64,000 nucleotides of DNA from Trifolium pratense (GCF_020283565.1 NC_060062.1:19626127-19690126), one strand, 5' to 3'. Positions 23,638 to 36,071 are shown, counted from the first letter of the stretch. The notes: generated by a model not told the origin, from the letters alone. Made by a program: numbers and translations.

Positions 23638-26600
23638 TCATTCAGAGATTGAAAACATGTTCAGATGTTTCTTTATAAAATCAAATCTTTCAACAGATAA
23701 GGCTTTAGTAAATATGTCAGCCCATTGATTTTCAGTATCAACAAACTTAATATCTATAATGCCTCTCTGAACATAATCTCTGATAAAATGGTGTTTAATT
23801 TCAATATGTTTGGCTCTAGAGTGTAGGATAGGATTTTTAGATAAATGAATGGCTGCAGTATTATCACAATATAAAGGAATATTGTTACTGCTTACCTGAT
23901 AATCTTCTAACTGATATTTTAACCAGAGTAGTTGTGTGCAACACTTAGCTGCTGAAATGTATTCTGCTTCTGCTGTAGACAAAGCTATAGTAGTTTGTCT
24001 CTTACTAGCCCAGGAGATAAGGTTTTCACCAACAAATTGACAATTGCCACTTGTGGATTTTCTTTCAATTTTATCTCCAGCATAGTCAGCATCACAGAAT
24101 CCATTTAGCACATAATCATTGGATTTCTTATAGAGAAGTCCAAGATTAGTTGTTCCTTTCAGATACCTAAAGATTCTCTTTACAGCTGTAAGATGAGATT
24201 CTCTAGGATCTGACTGAAATCTTGCACATAAGCATACACTGAATAAAATATCTGGTCTAGAGGCTGTCAGATAGAGTAAGGAACCAATCATACCTCTGTA
24301 GACCTTTTGATCTACTTTTCCTTCATCATCTGACTTGCCCATGTTGGTAGTTGGATGCATGGGAGTATTCATTATCTTGCAGTCATCTAGATTGAATTTC
24401 TTCAGAAGTTCTTTAGTGTATTTTGATTGATGAACATAAGTTCCTTCCTTCTTCTGATTGATTTGAATTCCAAGAAAGAATTTCAACTCTCCCATCATGC
24501 TCATTTCAAATTCATCCTGCATTATCTTAGAAAAATTCTTGCACAAAGCAGCATTAGTAGAACCAAAAATAATATCATCAACATAAATTTGAATAATTAA
24601 AATGTCTTCTTTGGTTGTTTTTCTAAAGAGTGTGCAGTCAACCTTTCCTTTTTCAAAACCCTTTTCAAGAAGAAAATTACTGAGTCTATCATACCAAGCT
24701 CTTGGAGCTTGTTTCAGACCATACAGTGATTTCTTTAGTTTAAAAACATGTTCTGGGTTTGAGACATCTTCAAAACCAGGAGGTTGCTTAACATACACTT
24801 CTTCAGAAATAAAACCATTTAAGAAGGCACTTTTAACATCCATCTGATACAAGGTTATTCCATGATTAACAGCATAAGATAAAAGTAACCTGATTGCTTC
24901 AAGTCTAGCAACTGGTGCAAAGGTTTCAGTATAGTCAATCCCCTCTTGTTGACTATAACCTTGTGCAACCAATCTAGCCTTGTTCCTTACCACTTCACCT
25001 TGTTCATTCAGCTTGTTTCTGAATACCCATTTTGTTCCAATAATGTTCTTGTGTGAAGGTTTGGGCACTAGAGTCCATACATCATTCCTTTGGAATTGAT
25101 TCAGCTCTTCTTGCATTGCTACAATCCAAGCATCATCCTTCAGCGCTTCTTCAATCTTTGAAGGTTCCATCATTGAGATAAGACCAACTAATGATTCCTC
25201 ATTTCTTAGTTGAGATCTTGTCTTCCTTGGACTATCCTTGTTGCCTAATATCAGTTCCTCTGGATGTGATGATTTGTATTTGAAAGTATTTCTTGGGGGC
25301 TCATCATCTTCAGACTCATCAACATCATGTTCAGCAGATGCTTCAGTCCTTGGTTGTTCAGAGTCTGTAGGAACTATTGTGTTCAGAGGTACTTCAGAGA
25401 ATGGATGTTCTGAGTAGTTAGGAATATCTGAATATTGATCCTCTGATACCTGAAATCTAGACAAACCTTCCACAAGCTCTGACACTTGGTCAGGCTCTTT
25501 GTCATCAAATTTGACATGCATACTTTCTTCCACAGTGTGTGTTTCAGAAATATACAGTCTGTATGCTTTTGAGCGTTCAGAATATCCTATAAAGATACCC
25601 TTGTAACCTCTAGCATCAAATTTCTTTAGATGGACTTTGTTATTTAAGATGTAACACGTACATCCAAACTGATGAAAATAAGAAATATCAGGTTTTCTTC
25701 CTTTGAACAATTCATAAGCAGTTTTATTCAACTTAGATCTGATATAGATTCTATTTTGAACATAACATGCTGTGTTTACAGCTTCTGCCCATAAAAACTT
25801 TGCTACATTTGTTTCATGCATCATGGTTCTGGCCATTTCTTGCAGAGTTCTATTCTTCCTTTCTACAACCCCATTTTGTTGAGGTGTTCTAGGAGAAGAG
25901 AATTCATGCAAAATGCCATATTTTTCACAAAAGTTTTCAAAAGGTTCATTTTCAAATTCTCCACCATGATCACTTCTAACTTTTAAAATAGTGTAGCCTT
26001 TTTCATTTTGAATTTGTTTGCAGAAGATGCTAAACTCATCATAAGCTTCATCTTTTGTTCTTAGGAATTTTACCCAAGTCCATCTACTGTAATCATCAAC
26101 AATCACTAATCCATACTTCTTCCCATTGATTGAAGCAGTGTTAACTGGTCCAAAAAGATCAATGTGAAGTAGTTCCAATGGTCTTGAGGTAGAGACAATG
26201 TTCTTAGGTTTAAAAGAAGATTTTGTAATCTTTCCTTTTTGACATGAACCACAAAGTGTGTTTGAGTGATATTTGATTTTAGGTAAACCTCTGACAAGGT
26301 CAAGCTTGCTAAGCTTTGAGATTAATCTCCAGTTAGCGTGGCCTAACCTCTTATGCCAGATCCATTTTTCTTCACTCAAGGTCAAAAGACACATCACTTT
26401 TTGTTCATTCAAATCAGAAAGATTAATTTTATAAACATTGTTCTTTCTCAGACCTTTGAATATCATGGTGTTATCAGATTGTTTAGACACAGTACATGAT
26501 TCCTTATTAAAGACAACTACATAACCATTGTCGCAAAATTGACTTATGCTCAATAGGTTATGTTTGAGTCCATCTACTAACCAAACATCATTAATAGATA

Positions 26601-26796
26601 GGGAGGAATTACCTACTGTACCTGTACCTATTATCTTTCCTTTCTGATTTCCTCCAAAGCCAACAGAACCTCCTTCTTTCATGGTTAGCTTGGAAAACAG
26701 TTGCTTGTCACCAGTCATGTGCCTTGAACACCCACTATCCAGATACCATGAATGATTCATGATACTTCTTTGAGTGATAGGTTGTATGAGAAACAA
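23638..26796 (-). CDS. Element B pol polyprotein (protease, integrase, RT, RNase H)
   Basis: The 1052-codon open frame begins just after stops in its own frame, so the first residue is uncertain. In order: protease end [16 protein letters not shown]-pre-integrase zinc region (W-H-K-R-L-G-H and C-G-S-C); the integrase core with [14 protein letters not shown] and [12 protein letters not shown]; reverse transcriptase with [11 protein letters not shown] and the catalytic Y-V-D-D; and RNase H with [14 protein letters not shown] and C-D-N-T-A-A-I. All catalytic blocks are present with no internal stop. The frame differs from gag. It is typical of Ty1/copia. Confidence 0.93.
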   Translation of the reverse strand: MFLIQPITQRSIMNHSWYLDSGCSRHMTGDKQLFSKLTMKEGGSVGFGGNQKGKIIGTGTVGNSSLSINDVWLVDGLKHNLLSISQFCDNGYVVVFNKESCTVSKQSDNTMIFKGLRKNNVYKINLSDLNEQKVMCLLTLSEEKWIWHKRLGHANWRLISKLSKLDLVRGLPKIKYHSNTLCGSCQKGKITKSSFKPKNIVSTSRPLELLHIDLFGPVNTASINGKKYGLVIVDDYSRWTWVKFLRTKDEAYDEFSIFCKQIQNEKGYTILKVRSDHGGEFENEPFENFCEKYGILHEFSSPRTPQQNGVVERKNRTLQEMARTMMHETNVAKFLWAEAVNTACYVQNRIYIRSKLNKTAYELFKGRKPDISYFHQFGCTCYILNNKVHLKKFDARGYKGIFIGYSERSKAYRLYISETHTVEESMHVKFDDKEPDQVSELVEGLSRFQVSEDQYSDIPNYSEHPFSEVPLNTIVPTDSEQPRTEASAEHDVDESEDDEPPRNTFKYKSSHPEELILGNKDSPRKTRSQLRNEESLVGLISMMEPSKIEEALKDDAWIVAMQEELNQFQRNDVWTLVPKPSHKNIIGTKWVFRNKLNEQGEVVRNKARLVAQGYSQQEGIDYTETFAPVARLEAIRLLLSYAVNHGITLYQMDVKSAFLNGFISEEVYVKQPPGFEDVSNPEHVFKLKKSLYGLKQAPRAWYDRLSNFLLEKGFEKGKVDCTLFRKTTKEDILIIQIYVDDIIFGSTNAALCKNFSKIMQDEFEMSMMGELKFFLGIQINQKKEGTYVHQSKYTKELLKKFNLDDCKIMNTPMHPTTNMGKSDDEGKVDQKVYRGMIGSLLYLTASRPDILFSVCLCARFQSDPRESHLTAVKRIFRYLKGTTNLGLLYKKSNDYVLNGFCDADYAGDKIERKSTSGNCQFVGENLISWASKRQTTIALSTAEAEYISAAKCCTQLLWLKYQLEDYQVSSNNIPLYCDNTAAIHLSKNPILHSRAKHIEIKHHFIRDYVQRGIIDIKFVDTENQWADIFTKALSVERFDFIKKHLNMFSISE

Positions 26797-26798
26797 CT

Positions 26799-27024
26799 TT
26801 AATCACTACGGTGAAACTCTTTATCACAGTTAATGATAAAGTCATCCCAATATTCTTCCTCTTCATTTATCAAGTTCTGATTGTTAACTTGAGAGCTTGT
26901 CAGCCATTGGTCAAGGACATAAGCCCTTCTTCCTTTGCATAGGACTTGTTTCCATACTCTAGGTAGGACATATCCTTTCCTAGTTGGTAAATCTGAATGA
27001 TACATAATTTCAGCTTTTGGTACC
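26799..27024 (-). pseudogene. Element B gag tail, distal segment
   Basis: This continues the gag frame beyond the element C insertion. With 37113-37290 it adds 132 codons after the gag UGA before a TAA at 26799-26801. It includes an acidic N-E-E-E-E-Y-W-D-D patch. The pol frame opens one register away immediately afterwards. The segment is cut by element C, whose duplication GTACC is at 27020-27024. Confidence 0.6.
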
Positions 27025-28065
27025 TGTTGGGTTTTTGTAAGTTGGCTACATTTTGCAAAAACATATTTTAGCCAAGTGTTGAGACAAGTGTGCTGACCCC
27101 AAGTGTTGTGACAAATGTTGTGACACTTTGGAACAACACCTGACTCTGTTCTGCGCGCGCCAGCTGGATGTTATTATTTTCTACTCAATCTTTTGAAGAT
27201 CTGTTTGAAGAATTATGTCAAGGTTTCTTACAGAGGAAGGCGCACGTGTTTAATGTGTTTCATGAGGCAGCTAAACCCTAGTTTTATTTTCCAAAGGAAT
27301 TATATTTTTGGAAAATATATTTTTGCGGTTTCAAAAATATAACTATTGTTTTCAAAAATATATCACTGCTGCCGCAATTCTAGAAGCCCTAATTTTGTCT
27401 TGAAGCCCAAGTCGTTCTACTACTATAAATACGAAGGCAAGCATAAGGTTTCAAGCATCTAAAATCGTGTTCTTACAAAGCGTGTGTTTTAGGGATTTTA
27501 GAGTGTTAATTGTGAGCCTATCTTGTGTCTCATTGATGCAAGCTTAGGACCTGAGTGTTATTGAGTTGTAAGTGTGAACTTCTCCTAAGCTTTGAAGTAC
27601 GGAGATTGTTCTATTGTGTTGTGTGGTTTACTCGCAAGCTTTTAAGCAAGAGTGAATCCTAGTTTTTAGGAGTGTGTCTCCAATCGTTGTAATCGTCTGA
27701 GTTGAATAGCAGCGCTGTCTGTGTTGCTAAGGTGGGAATTGGGACGGGGTCTCATATCTAGGAGTTCCTAGGTAGAAGGGTCATTGGGTAGTGATTAAGT
27801 GAGAAGTTGTAAACGGGTGAGTTTAGCTTCGAAGTAATACTGCTGATAGTGGACTTCATTCCTGGATTGGTATCCCCCAGAGTAGGCTTTAGGCTGAACT
27901 GGGTTAACAACTCTCGTGTGTTATTTACTTTACTGTTTGTGTTGTTTTATGTTATTTGCTCTGTTTATAGACAAGTGTTGGCGCACCAGTGACAACATCT
28001 GTCTACAACAGACAAGTGTTGCTACACCTTGAGCAACACCTGTCCACTGTGTGCCAGGAATTTCA
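27025..28065 (+). repeat. Element C 5' LTR
   Basis: TATAAATA at 27424-27431 is the likely TATA box, with transcription starting roughly 30 bp later. Both LTR ends are rich in ACAAGTGTTG-type words (27063-27135 and 27972-28060). Confidence 0.96.
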
Positions 28066-28067
28066 AT

Positions 28068-28080
28068 TGGCATCAGAGCA
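28068..28080 (+). other. Element C primer binding site
   Basis: TGGCATCAGAGCA begins two bases after the LTR. It resembles the complement of the initiator tRNA-Met 3' end (usually TGGTATCAGAGC) with one change, as is common in Sireviruses. Confidence 0.85.
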
Positions 28081-28134
28081 GGCACCCTGTTCTGAATTTT
28101 AGGGTGAGCTCCAGGGAAATCGTTTCTGGCAAGG

Positions 28135-29727
28135 ATGGACAAAGAAGGAGGTTTTGTTACCAGACCACCTCTCTTGGTTGGCGCTTCAAACTATGATTAT
28201 TGGAAGTCCCGCATGATGGCCTTCCTAAAACAAATTGATAGCAAGACATGGAAGGCAATTCTGAGAGGATGGACTCCACCTGTGAAGATGGACAAAGACG
28301 GTAAACCAACTCTTGAGTTAAAATCTGCTGAAGAATGGTCCAAAGAAGAAGATGAGCTTGCTCTTGCAAACTCAAAAGCACTATATGCGCTATATAATGG
28401 TGTTGACAAACACATATTCAGACTCATCAAAAAGTGTGTCTGTGCTAAGGAAGCTTGGACAATTCTTGAGACTGTTCATGAAGGTACCTCTAAAGTGAAG
28501 CTGTCTAAGCTACAACTCTTAACAACTAAGTTTGAGAATCTAAGAATGAATGATGATGAAACCATTCAGGATTTTCACATGACCATACTTGATTTTGACA
28601 ATCAATTTGATGCCTTGGGTGAAAAGATACCTGAAGAAAAGCTGGTAAGAAAAATGCTCAGGTCTCTACCTAAGAAGTTTGACATGAAAGTCACAGCTAT
28701 AGAAGAAGCAAAGGACATCACAGATATGAAGCTAGATGAACTGGTTGGTTCACTACAAACCTATGAGGTAGCTACAAATGAAAAGATGGATAAGAAAAAC
28801 AAAAGTATTGCTTTTGTTTCAAATGCTGAGGAAGAAGATCAACTGAGTGATACAGAGTCTGAACAAAGCATCTCTGATGCAATGGTTCTTTTGGGAAAAC
28901 AATTTAATAAGGTGCTAAAGAGAATGGACAAACGATCTAAGACAGGTGCAGCTGACATTGGTCGCAACACTTACAGGAATTTCAGAAAACCTGTAACAGA
29001 TGAGAAATCAGCTCCAAATAAAGGTGTTCAATGCCATGAATGTGAGGGTTTTGGTCACATTAGAAGTGAATGTGGAACCTTTCTGAAGAAACAAAAGAAG
29101 GGGTTAACTGTAACTTGGTCAGATGAAGATTCTGAAGGAGAAACTGATACTGCAAAGGCTATACATGTATTGACAAGTGTTTGCACATCTGACACTGAAT
29201 CATGTGAAGAAGAGCTGACCTTTGATGAGCTTGCTGAATCATATAAAAAGCTGTGTCTGAAGAGTGCAGAAGTCTGCAGAGTCTCTGAAGAGCAAAAAGA
29301 GACAATCACTAAGTTGCAAACTGAGAAAGCTGCTAATTTGTCAAGAATCTCTGAATTTGGTACTAAATGGGAAGATAGTTTAAAGATCATTGAGCAACAG
29401 AAGCCAACTATCATCAACTTAGAAGCTGACAAGATCAAACAACTGACTGAGATAGCCCATCTGAATGAAGAGGTAACTGAATTAAACTCTCATCTTGAGA
29501 ATTTAAAGAAGCATGTTCTTAGGCTATTCAAAGGAAGTGATCTAGATGAAATCCTGGAAACTTTGCCTGCCCCCAGTAGATCCAAAACAGGCATTGGGTA
29601 TGAATACAAAAATGTTAATAGGATTATGGATTACAACAAAGAAGGGAAATTTTTGCCTGAGTTGAGTAAACAACCGTCTCCAAAAATGCATGACAGGATG
29701 TCGCCACACCTGTCTCCTAGACAATAG
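28135..29727 (+). CDS. Element C Gag
   Basis: The 530-codon frame ends at UAG 29725-29727. The N-terminus has the UBN2-type copia capsid region with F-V-T-R-P-P-L-L-V-G and Y-D-Y-W-K-S-R-M. A CCHC zinc knuckle (C-H-E-C-E-G-F-G-H-I-R-S-E-C) starts at residue 300. Residues about 370-460 are Glu/Lys/Leu-rich and coiled-coil-like, a feature of large Sirevirus Gag proteins. The product would form the virus-like particle and package the RNA. The stop is in the same frame as pol. Confidence 0.92.
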   Translation: MDKEGGFVTRPPLLVGASNYDYWKSRMMAFLKQIDSKTWKAILRGWTPPVKMDKDGKPTLELKSAEEWSKEEDELALANSKALYALYNGVDKHIFRLIKKCVCAKEAWTILETVHEGTSKVKLSKLQLLTTKFENLRMNDDETIQDFHMTILDFDNQFDALGEKIPEEKLVRKMLRSLPKKFDMKVTAIEEAKDITDMKLDELVGSLQTYEVATNEKMDKKNKSIAFVSNAEEEDQLSDTESEQSISDAMVLLGKQFNKVLKRMDKRSKTGAADIGRNTYRNFRKPVTDEKSAPNKGVQCHECEGFGHIRSECGTFLKKQKKGLTVTWSDEDSEGETDTAKAIHVLTSVCTSDTESCEEELTFDELAESYKKLCLKSAEVCRVSEEQKETITKLQTEKAANLSRISEFGTKWEDSLKIIEQQKPTIINLEADKIKQLTEIAHLNEEVTELNSHLENLKKHVLRLFKGSDLDEILETLPAPSRSKTGIGYEYKNVNRIMDYNKEGKFLPELSKQPSPKMHDRMSPHLSPRQ

Positions 29728-32700
29728 AGACAAGTGTTGCCACATGTGGCACCACATCAGCAAAGATGGCAGAGACCTAGGTTTATACCTAGACCAAGAA
29801 GCAGGTACCATTCATGGAGATGTCATCACTGTGGAAGAAAGGGGCACATAAGGCCTTATTGCTACAAACTGTATGGTTATCCAAGTGATATTCCACAAGA
29901 ACCTGATCAATCCATCACTAAAACAAAGATGGAATGGAAGCAAAAAGATGATGCAACCAATACCAAGGAGTATACAGCTGAAAGCAGTAGGAAAGGTTTG
30001 ATTGCCCATACGTCTCTCAGAGCCTCATCAAAAGAAGATTGGTACTTTGATAGTGGTTGTTCTAGACACATGACTGGTGTTGAAAAATATTTAAAGGAAG
30101 TAAAATCCTATGCCACAAGTTTTGTGACATTTGGAGATGGAGCAAAGGGGGAAATCAGAGGTATTGGAAGACTGATTGACCATGGTCTACCAAAACTTGA
30201 AAATGTTCTCCTTGTAAAAGGACTAACTGCCAATCTAATCAGTATAAGCCAACTATGTGATCAAGGCATGAAAGTCAACTTTACAAAAAATGAATGTCTG
30301 GTCAGCAATAATGATGGAGACATCCTTATGAGGGGTGTTAGATCGAAAGACAACTGCTACTTGTGGATCCCTCTTGAAGAAGGTAATGTATCTACATGTC
30401 TCTTAACTAAAAATGAAGAGGTTAAGCTGTGGCATCAAAAATTAGGACACCTTAACCTGAAGAGCATGAAGAGAGTCATATCAGAGGAAGCTGTCAGAGG
30501 ACTACCAATCTTACAGATACAGGAAGGCAATATCTGTGGTGAATGTCAGATTGGGAAGCAAACCAAAGTGTCGCACCAAAAGTTGCAACACTTGTCCACC
30601 TCTAGAGTTCTTGAGTTACTACATATGGATCTGATGGGGCCCATACAAGTTGAGAGTCTTGGAGGTAAGAAATATGTTCTTGTTATTGTTGATGACTTCT
30701 CTAGGTATACTTGGGTGAATTTCATTAGGGAAAAATCTGAGACTTTTGAAGAATTCAAAAATCTTTGTGTACAACTTCAAAAGGAGAAAGACTGTGGTAT
30801 TGTAAGAATCAGAAGTGACCATGGTAAGGAATTTGAAAACTCTAAATTTGCTGATTTTTGTGCTGCTGAAGGAATAATTCATGAATTTTCTTCACCAATT
30901 ACACCTCAACAAAACGGTGTGGTTGAAAGAAAGAATAGAACCTTACAGGAATCTGCTAGAGTAATGTTGCATGCCAAAAATGTTCCTTACAAGTTCTGGG
31001 CTGAAGCCATGAATACAGCATGTTACATTCACAATAGAGTAACATTAAGGAAAGGTACTGCTACAACATTGTATGAACTATGGAAGAATAGGAAGCCTAC
31101 TGTGAAGTACTTCCATGTGTTTGGGTCAAAATGTTATATTTTGGCAGATAGAGAACCTAGGAGAAAATTGGATCCCAAAAGTGATGAGGGGATATTTTTA
31201 GGTTACTCAACCAACAGCAGAGCATACAGGGTTTTTAACTCCAGAACAAGAACTATGATGGAATCAATTAATGTTGTTGTTGATGACAGTGATACAACAA
31301 GTACAGATCCAGCTGAAGAGACAGATGTCATAACACCTGTCCCAACACCTGATGATGATCAAACTGAACCTGAACCTGATCAACATTCTGAGTCTACTAC
31401 AGAGGTTCCTAGACCAAACAAGGGACCATCTACTAGAACACAGAAGAATCATCCTCTGGAACTTGTCATTGGAAATCCAAATCAAGGAATTGCAACAAGA
31501 AGATCAAAAGAAGCAATTTCCAATTCATGCTTCATATCAAAGATTGAACCAAAGAATGTTAAAGAAGCTTTGACTGATGAATACTGGATCAATGCTATGC
31601 AGGAGGAACTGACTCAGTTCAAAAGAAGTGAGGTATGGGATCTAGTACCTAGACCAGATGGTATAAATGTTATTGGTACAAAGTGGGTGTACAAGAACAA
31701 AACTGATGAAAATGGTGATATTACTAGAAACAAAGCCAGACTTGTAGCACAAGGATACACCCAGATAGAAGGAGTAGATTTTGATGAGACTTTTGCTCCA
31801 GTTGCTCGCTTGGAGTCCATAAGATTACTCTTGGCTGTGGCATGCATTTTAAAATTCAAGCTATATCAAATGGATGTAAAAAGTGCATTCCTAAATGGCT
31901 ATCTAAATGAAGAGGTATATGTTGAGCAACCAAAAGGGTTTGTAGATCCAAGCTTTCCTAACCATGTTTACAAACTAAAGAAAGCACTTTATGGATTGAA
32001 ACAAGCCCCTAGAGCATGGTATGAAAGGTTGACTGAATTTCTTGTCAGCCATGGATACAAGAAGGGTGGAAATGATAAAACCTTGTTTGTAAGAGAAGAG
32101 AAAGGGAAGCTAATGATAGCTCAGATATATGTGGATGATATTGTATTTGGTGGAATGTCGCGACAAATGGTGGAACACTTTGTGCATCAAATGCAATCAG
32201 AATTTGAAATGAGTCTTGTAGGTGAGCTAACTTATTTTTTAGGTCTTCAGGTCAAACAAATGGAAGACACCATATTTATCTCTCAAGAAAAATATGCAAG
32301 AAACATTGTGAAGAAATTTGGTATGGAAGGTGGTAGTCACAAAAGGACACCTGCACCTACACACTTGAAGCTTACCAAAGATGAGAAAGGGGTTGATGTG
32401 GATCAAAGTCTCTATAGAAGTATGATTGGAAGCCTACTATATCTCACAGCTAGCAGGCCTGATATCATGTTTGCAGTTGGAGTTTGTGCTAGATACCAAT
32501 CTGAACCCAAGATGAGTCATCTGACTCAAGTAAAAAGGATCTTCAAATATGTCAATGGCACATGTGGGTATGGAATTCTATACTCTCATGGTAATGATTC
32601 TACCTTAATTGGATATTGTGATGCAGATTGGGCTGGAAGTGCTGATGATAGAAAGAGCACCTCTGGTGCATGTTTCTTCTTAGGAAACAATCTAGTATCT

Positions 32701-33078
32701 TGGTTTAGTAAGAAGCAAAATAGTGTGTCTCTATCAACAGCTGAGGCAGAATATATAGCAGCTGGGAGTAGTTGTTCTCAATTGTTATGGATGAGACAAA
32801 TGTTGAAAGAGTATAGTGTGGAGCAAGATGTCATGACACTTTACTGTGACAATCTGAGTGCTATAAACATTTCTAAAAATCCTATTCAACATAGTAGGAC
32901 TAAGCACATTGATATACGTCATCATTTTATAAGGGAGCTTGTAGAAGAAAAAATTGTTACACTTGAGCACATTGCATCGGAAGAACAATTAGCAGACATT
33001 TTTACTAAAGCGTTGGATGCAAGTCAATTTGAAAATTTAAGAGGCAAACTTGGAATTTGCCTTTTTGAAGACAAATAG
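29728..33078 (+). CDS. Element C pol polyprotein
   Basis: It is open in the gag frame directly after the UAG and has no ATG near its start, so it is probably made by readthrough or is disabled by the stop. A second zinc knuckle ([14 protein letters not shown]) lies within the first 45 residues. Protease [11 protein letters not shown], the pre-integrase zinc region, integrase ([22 protein letters not shown]), RT ([15 protein letters not shown]) and RNase H ([17 protein letters not shown]) follow in copia order. No internal stops or missing catalytic residues were seen. Confidence 0.94.
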   Translation, partial: RQVLPHVAPHQQRWQRPRFIPRPRSRYHSWRCHHCGRKGHIRPYCYKLYGYPSDIPQEPDQSITKTKMEWKQKDDATNTKEYTAESSRKGLIAHTSLRASSKEDWYFDSGCSRHMTGVEKYLKEVKSYATSFVTFGDGAKGEIRGIGRLIDHGLPKLENVLLVKGLTANLISISQLCDQGMKVNFTKNECLVSNNDGDILMRGVRSKDNCYLWIPLEEGNVSTCLLTKNEEVKLWHQKLGHLNLKSMKRVISEEAVRGLPILQIQEGNICGECQIGKQTKVSHQKLQHLSTSRVLELLHMDLMGPIQVESLGGKKYVLVIVDDFSRYTWVNFIREKSETFEEFKNLCVQLQKEKDCGIVRIRSDHGKEFENSKFADFCAAEGIIHEFSSPITPQQNGVVERKNRTLQESARVMLHAKNVPYKFWAEAMNTACYIHNRVTLRKGTATTLYELWKNRKPTVKYFHVFGSKCYILADREPRRKLDPKSDEGIFLGYSTNSRAYRVFNSRTRTMMESINVVVDDSDTTSTDPAEETDVITPVPTPDDDQTEPEPDQHSESTTEVPRPNKGPSTRTQKNHPLELVIGNPNQGIATRRSKEAISNSCFISKIEPKNVKEALTDEYWINAMQEELTQFKRSEVWDLVPRPDGINVIGTKWVYKNKTDENGDITRNKARLVAQGYTQIEGVDFDETFAPVARLESIRLLLAVACILKFKLYQMDVKSAFLNGYLNEEVYVEQPKGFVDPSFPNHVYKLKKALYGLKQAPRAWYERLTEFLVSHGYKKGGNDKTLFVREEKGKLMIAQIYVDDIVFGGMSRQMVEHFVHQMQSEFEMSLVGELTYFLGLQVKQMEDTIFISQEKYARNIVKKFGMEGGSHKRTPAPTHLKLTKDEKGVDVDQSLYRSMIGSLLYLTASRPDIMFAVGVCARYQSEPKMSHLTQVKRIFKYVNGTCGYGILYSHGNDSTLIGYCDADWAGSADDRKSTSGACFFLGNNLVSWFSKKQNSVSLSTAEAEYIAAGSSCSQLLWMRQMLKEYSVEQDVMTLYCDNLSAINISKNPIQHSRTKHIDIRHHFIRELVEEKIVTLEHIASEEQLADIFTKALDASQFENLRGKLGICLFEDK

Positions 33079-33093
33079 CAGTTACAGCAGGCA

Positions 33094-35346
33094 ATGCGTG
33101 TAACTACCTCTCATCACTTTAAGTTACACGCAAATCAAGGAAGTTCTCATTCAACTTCCCACAACCTCCATCAACCACAATCATTACTCCTCATTCATTC
33201 TCTCTCTCACACTCAAAAACTATCCATCTTCCGCATCAACATTTCTCCAACCTTGTCTTTTCTCAGAAAATCTTACTCAATAATCATGACTGATTCTGGA
33301 AAATCCTCACCAACGAAGAATGAAGATGTTCCGTCACCACAAGTGGCGATAAATGCGATTCCTCTCAACACCATACCTGCCACAAGTCCAAAGATAAGAA
33401 GAAAATCCGTGGCAAAGAAGGATAAGTCATCACGAACGAATACAAATCCTTCCTCTCCTGCTGCAATTAAAAGTTCAAAGCGTAAGAGCAAGAAATCGAA
33501 GTCTGAATCAAGGAGAAGTTTTACAATGTCTGAACTACATGTTGATCCACTTCCATCGAGTGGTGTTGCTACTCCTGTCGTAAAAGCTGCAGAGGTTAAT
33601 GTCGACGCATCTGGTAAGAATTCTCTTGATCAAAACCTTAATATTCCAAATCCTGGTGAAACCCTAGGTGTAGAGACCCCTGAGATGTCTGGAAATTTGG
33701 GGAAAAGTGTTCCTAACTCCCCTGTTGCTGCTGATGATAATATTGGTGCTTCTACTGAGACCAATAATGATGTTGCTGATGAGTCCATTCAGAAAACTGC
33801 TCCTGAGACTCATGTTGCGCCAAGTGTTGCAACACATGGCGCTGCGCCAAAAGTGGTGCCAGATGTTACCACATCTTTGGCACAAGAGAACCTTGTGGAC
33901 TATTCTGAGTCAGATGAGAGTCCCCCACCTAAGGCTACTGATAAAGAAACTGTTCCTGATAAAGTTGTGAATGAAACTCCAGAAGTAATAATAGTTAATG
34001 AAAATGAAACTACAGCTAGTGATAAGACTATTCCTGTACATTCTGAAGCTAGTGTGGCTAGGAGGACTAGAAGTAGGGCTGGTAAAGCTGTAGAGACTGC
34101 TAGTACACCTGTCCAAACACCCAAACCCTCTAAGGCTGGAAAGGCTACTGGTAAAAAGCCTGTGTATGGACCTCCAAAACCTGTAAGTAAGGTGGTTCCT
34201 AGAACTGAGACTAGAAAAAGGAAAGCTCCACCAACAAGTGATTCTGAGTTTGAGCCAGAGACAGATGTTGCTGCATCTGGTAGCACATCTAGGAAGAGTA
34301 TAGGAAGGAAGAAGATCCCTCAAACTGTTCCCTATGCTCCTTTGGATAATGTTTCATTCCATCTGGAAAATGGGTCTGCAAGATGGAAGTTTGTATATCA
34401 CAGGAGGTTAGCTCTAGAAAGGAATTTAAAGAATGATATTCTTGAATGTCCTCTTGTTGTTGAAGCTCTTGAGTATGCAGGTTTGATGAAAACAGTGGTT
34501 GGTCTGGACAAGTGCTATGACAGGCTTGTCAAGGAATTTTTGATTAATGTGGCTGCAAACTGTAATGACCCAGCAAGTCCTGAGTACAGGCAGGTATTTG
34601 TACGTGGAAAGTGTGTGAATTTCTCACCAATTGTGATTAATCAATATCTACAAAGAAGTTCTGATGAAGTGGCTCCTCTAAAAGCCACAGATAATGAAAT
34701 CTGCAAGGTCCTCACTGGTGGAAAAATTAAAGTGTGGCCAAGTAAGGCAAAACTGTCTGCAACTTCCCTCTCACCATTCTATGCTGTTTTAAATAGGATT
34801 GCTGCACATAATTGGGTGCCTACAACCCACTCTGGTGATGTAGCAAGAGGATTGGGTAAGTTCATCTATGCTGTGGGTACCAAGGCCAATTTTGACTATG
34901 GAGCTTATTTCTTTCAAGAAACTTTAAGCCATGCCCTGACTTATGCTGTTGAGAAGCCAGTTGCTCTCCCTACTCTGCTATGCAATATTATACTTGAACA
35001 ACATCCAGACATACTAAGAAGTTCTGATGTTCCTTGTAAAAGGAAAGGGGTGTTGGTGATTGAGCAGAGGCTGCTGGATGGGACAAATGCTGCAGCAGGT
35101 GTTGGCACATCTGTCCAGACTGGTGTTCTTTCAAGGAAGCAGATGATTGCAGACTTGACTGAGACCAGCAGAGCTCTTGAGGCCAGAAAGCTGAAAATAG
35201 ACCGTGTGATTGAGGCACTCAAGGCTGAGGAAGCTGCTGAGATGGCTGAGGGTGAGCCAAATGGACAAGAAGGAGAAGAGGCTAGTGAGTCTGAGGATGG
35301 TTCTGAGGATGTGATGGAGGACTCTGATGAAAGTTCTTCAATCTGA
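33094..35346 (+). CDS. Element C ORF3 (plant transposon protein-like domain)
   Basis: The frame is open from ATG 33094 (750 aa), but the more credible start is ATG 33286 (residue 65). The stretch before it is CT/CA-rich and looks like a 5' leader, and the second ATG begins a Ser/Pro/Lys-rich tail like those of the other ORF3 proteins. The N-terminal half is low-complexity with basic clusters (R-K-S-V-A-K-K-D-K) and a SIM-like V-I-I-V-N-E-N-E. Residues about 415-640 are globular and resemble the putative plant transposon protein domain (R-W-K-F-V-Y-H-R-R-L; F-V-R-G-K-C-V-N-F-S; G-K-F-I-Y-A-V-G-T-K). The C-terminus is acidic. No membrane anchor is seen. Function unknown. Confidence 0.7.
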   Translation: MRVTTSHHFKLHANQGSSHSTSHNLHQPQSLLLIHSLSHTQKLSIFRINISPTLSFLRKSYSIIMTDSGKSSPTKNEDVPSPQVAINAIPLNTIPATSPKIRRKSVAKKDKSSRTNTNPSSPAAIKSSKRKSKKSKSESRRSFTMSELHVDPLPSSGVATPVVKAAEVNVDASGKNSLDQNLNIPNPGETLGVETPEMSGNLGKSVPNSPVAADDNIGASTETNNDVADESIQKTAPETHVAPSVATHGAAPKVVPDVTTSLAQENLVDYSESDESPPPKATDKETVPDKVVNETPEVIIVNENETTASDKTIPVHSEASVARRTRSRAGKAVETASTPVQTPKPSKAGKATGKKPVYGPPKPVSKVVPRTETRKRKAPPTSDSEFEPETDVAASGSTSRKSIGRKKIPQTVPYAPLDNVSFHLENGSARWKFVYHRRLALERNLKNDILECPLVVEALEYAGLMKTVVGLDKCYDRLVKEFLINVAANCNDPASPEYRQVFVRGKCVNFSPIVINQYLQRSSDEVAPLKATDNEICKVLTGGKIKVWPSKAKLSATSLSPFYAVLNRIAAHNWVPTTHSGDVARGLGKFIYAVGTKANFDYGAYFFQETLSHALTYAVEKPVALPTLLCNIILEQHPDILRSSDVPCKRKGVLVIEQRLLDGTNAAAGVGTSVQTGVLSRKQMIADLTETSRALEARKLKIDRVIEALKAEEAAEMAEGEPNGQEGEEASESEDGSEDVMEDSDESSSI

Positions 35347-36071
35347 TTTCTGATGTTTCCTTATATTTGTTTCTGATGTACTTTTGTTGTTTTTCTTGGT
35401 GTTTCTTTTATGGGCAAGGCCCTGAATTTCTAGCACCTGTGTGTGCTCTATGGTCTGTAATAACTGCACACTGATATTTTCTATGCTCTGGTACACTACT
35501 ATTTCCTATGCATGATGTTTGTCTAAATTGTGGCTAAAAAGGGGGAGTAGTGTGTGTGTGTGACAAATGTGAAGACAGATGTTCCCACATCTGGTGACTG
35601 TTGTTGTGCTAGTGTTCGTATGCTCGTATTGAGGGGGAGTGTGAGTAATATGCATGTACTGAGGGGGAGTAGTGAATATTCTTTCTCTATCTGGTGTGTG
35701 TATGCATGAATTCAGGGGGAGTGTGAGTGATATTATCTCTTGATCGCCTGAATGTTTGATAACAAATGTTGTGCCAAGTGTTATGGCACCTGAGACTATT
35801 GAGTCCACTATCTACTATGACTGAGAATTTATTTTTCTCAGATGCCTATGGGAATTTATTTTTCCCTTGTGTTGTTCCTTGAGGCTAGTTGTGTTTTATT
35901 CCGCTGTTGCATTGCCTCTGATGCTACTTATCTCTTCTGGAAGTAGTTTTTATTATGTGTTACCTTCTTTCCTGGTTGTGTGATCATGTTGACTCGAAGG
36001 AAAGGTAATACTGTATCTCTCTATATACTGGTCTAATATTGTTTTAGCCAAAATTTGCCAAAGGGGGAGAT
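35347..36071 (+). other. Element C spacer with five polypurine motifs
   Basis: Non-coding, T/G-rich. GGGGGAG occurs at about 35541, 35633, 35663, 35715 and 36063, the last directly before the 3' LTR and presumably the primer for plus-strand synthesis. TGTGTGAG and ACATCTGG words recur between them. Confidence 0.85.

Noticed and set aside
33094..33285. N-terminal extension of element C ORF3
   Set aside because: It reads through a CT/CA-rich leader-like stretch. The ATG at 33286 is the more credible start.
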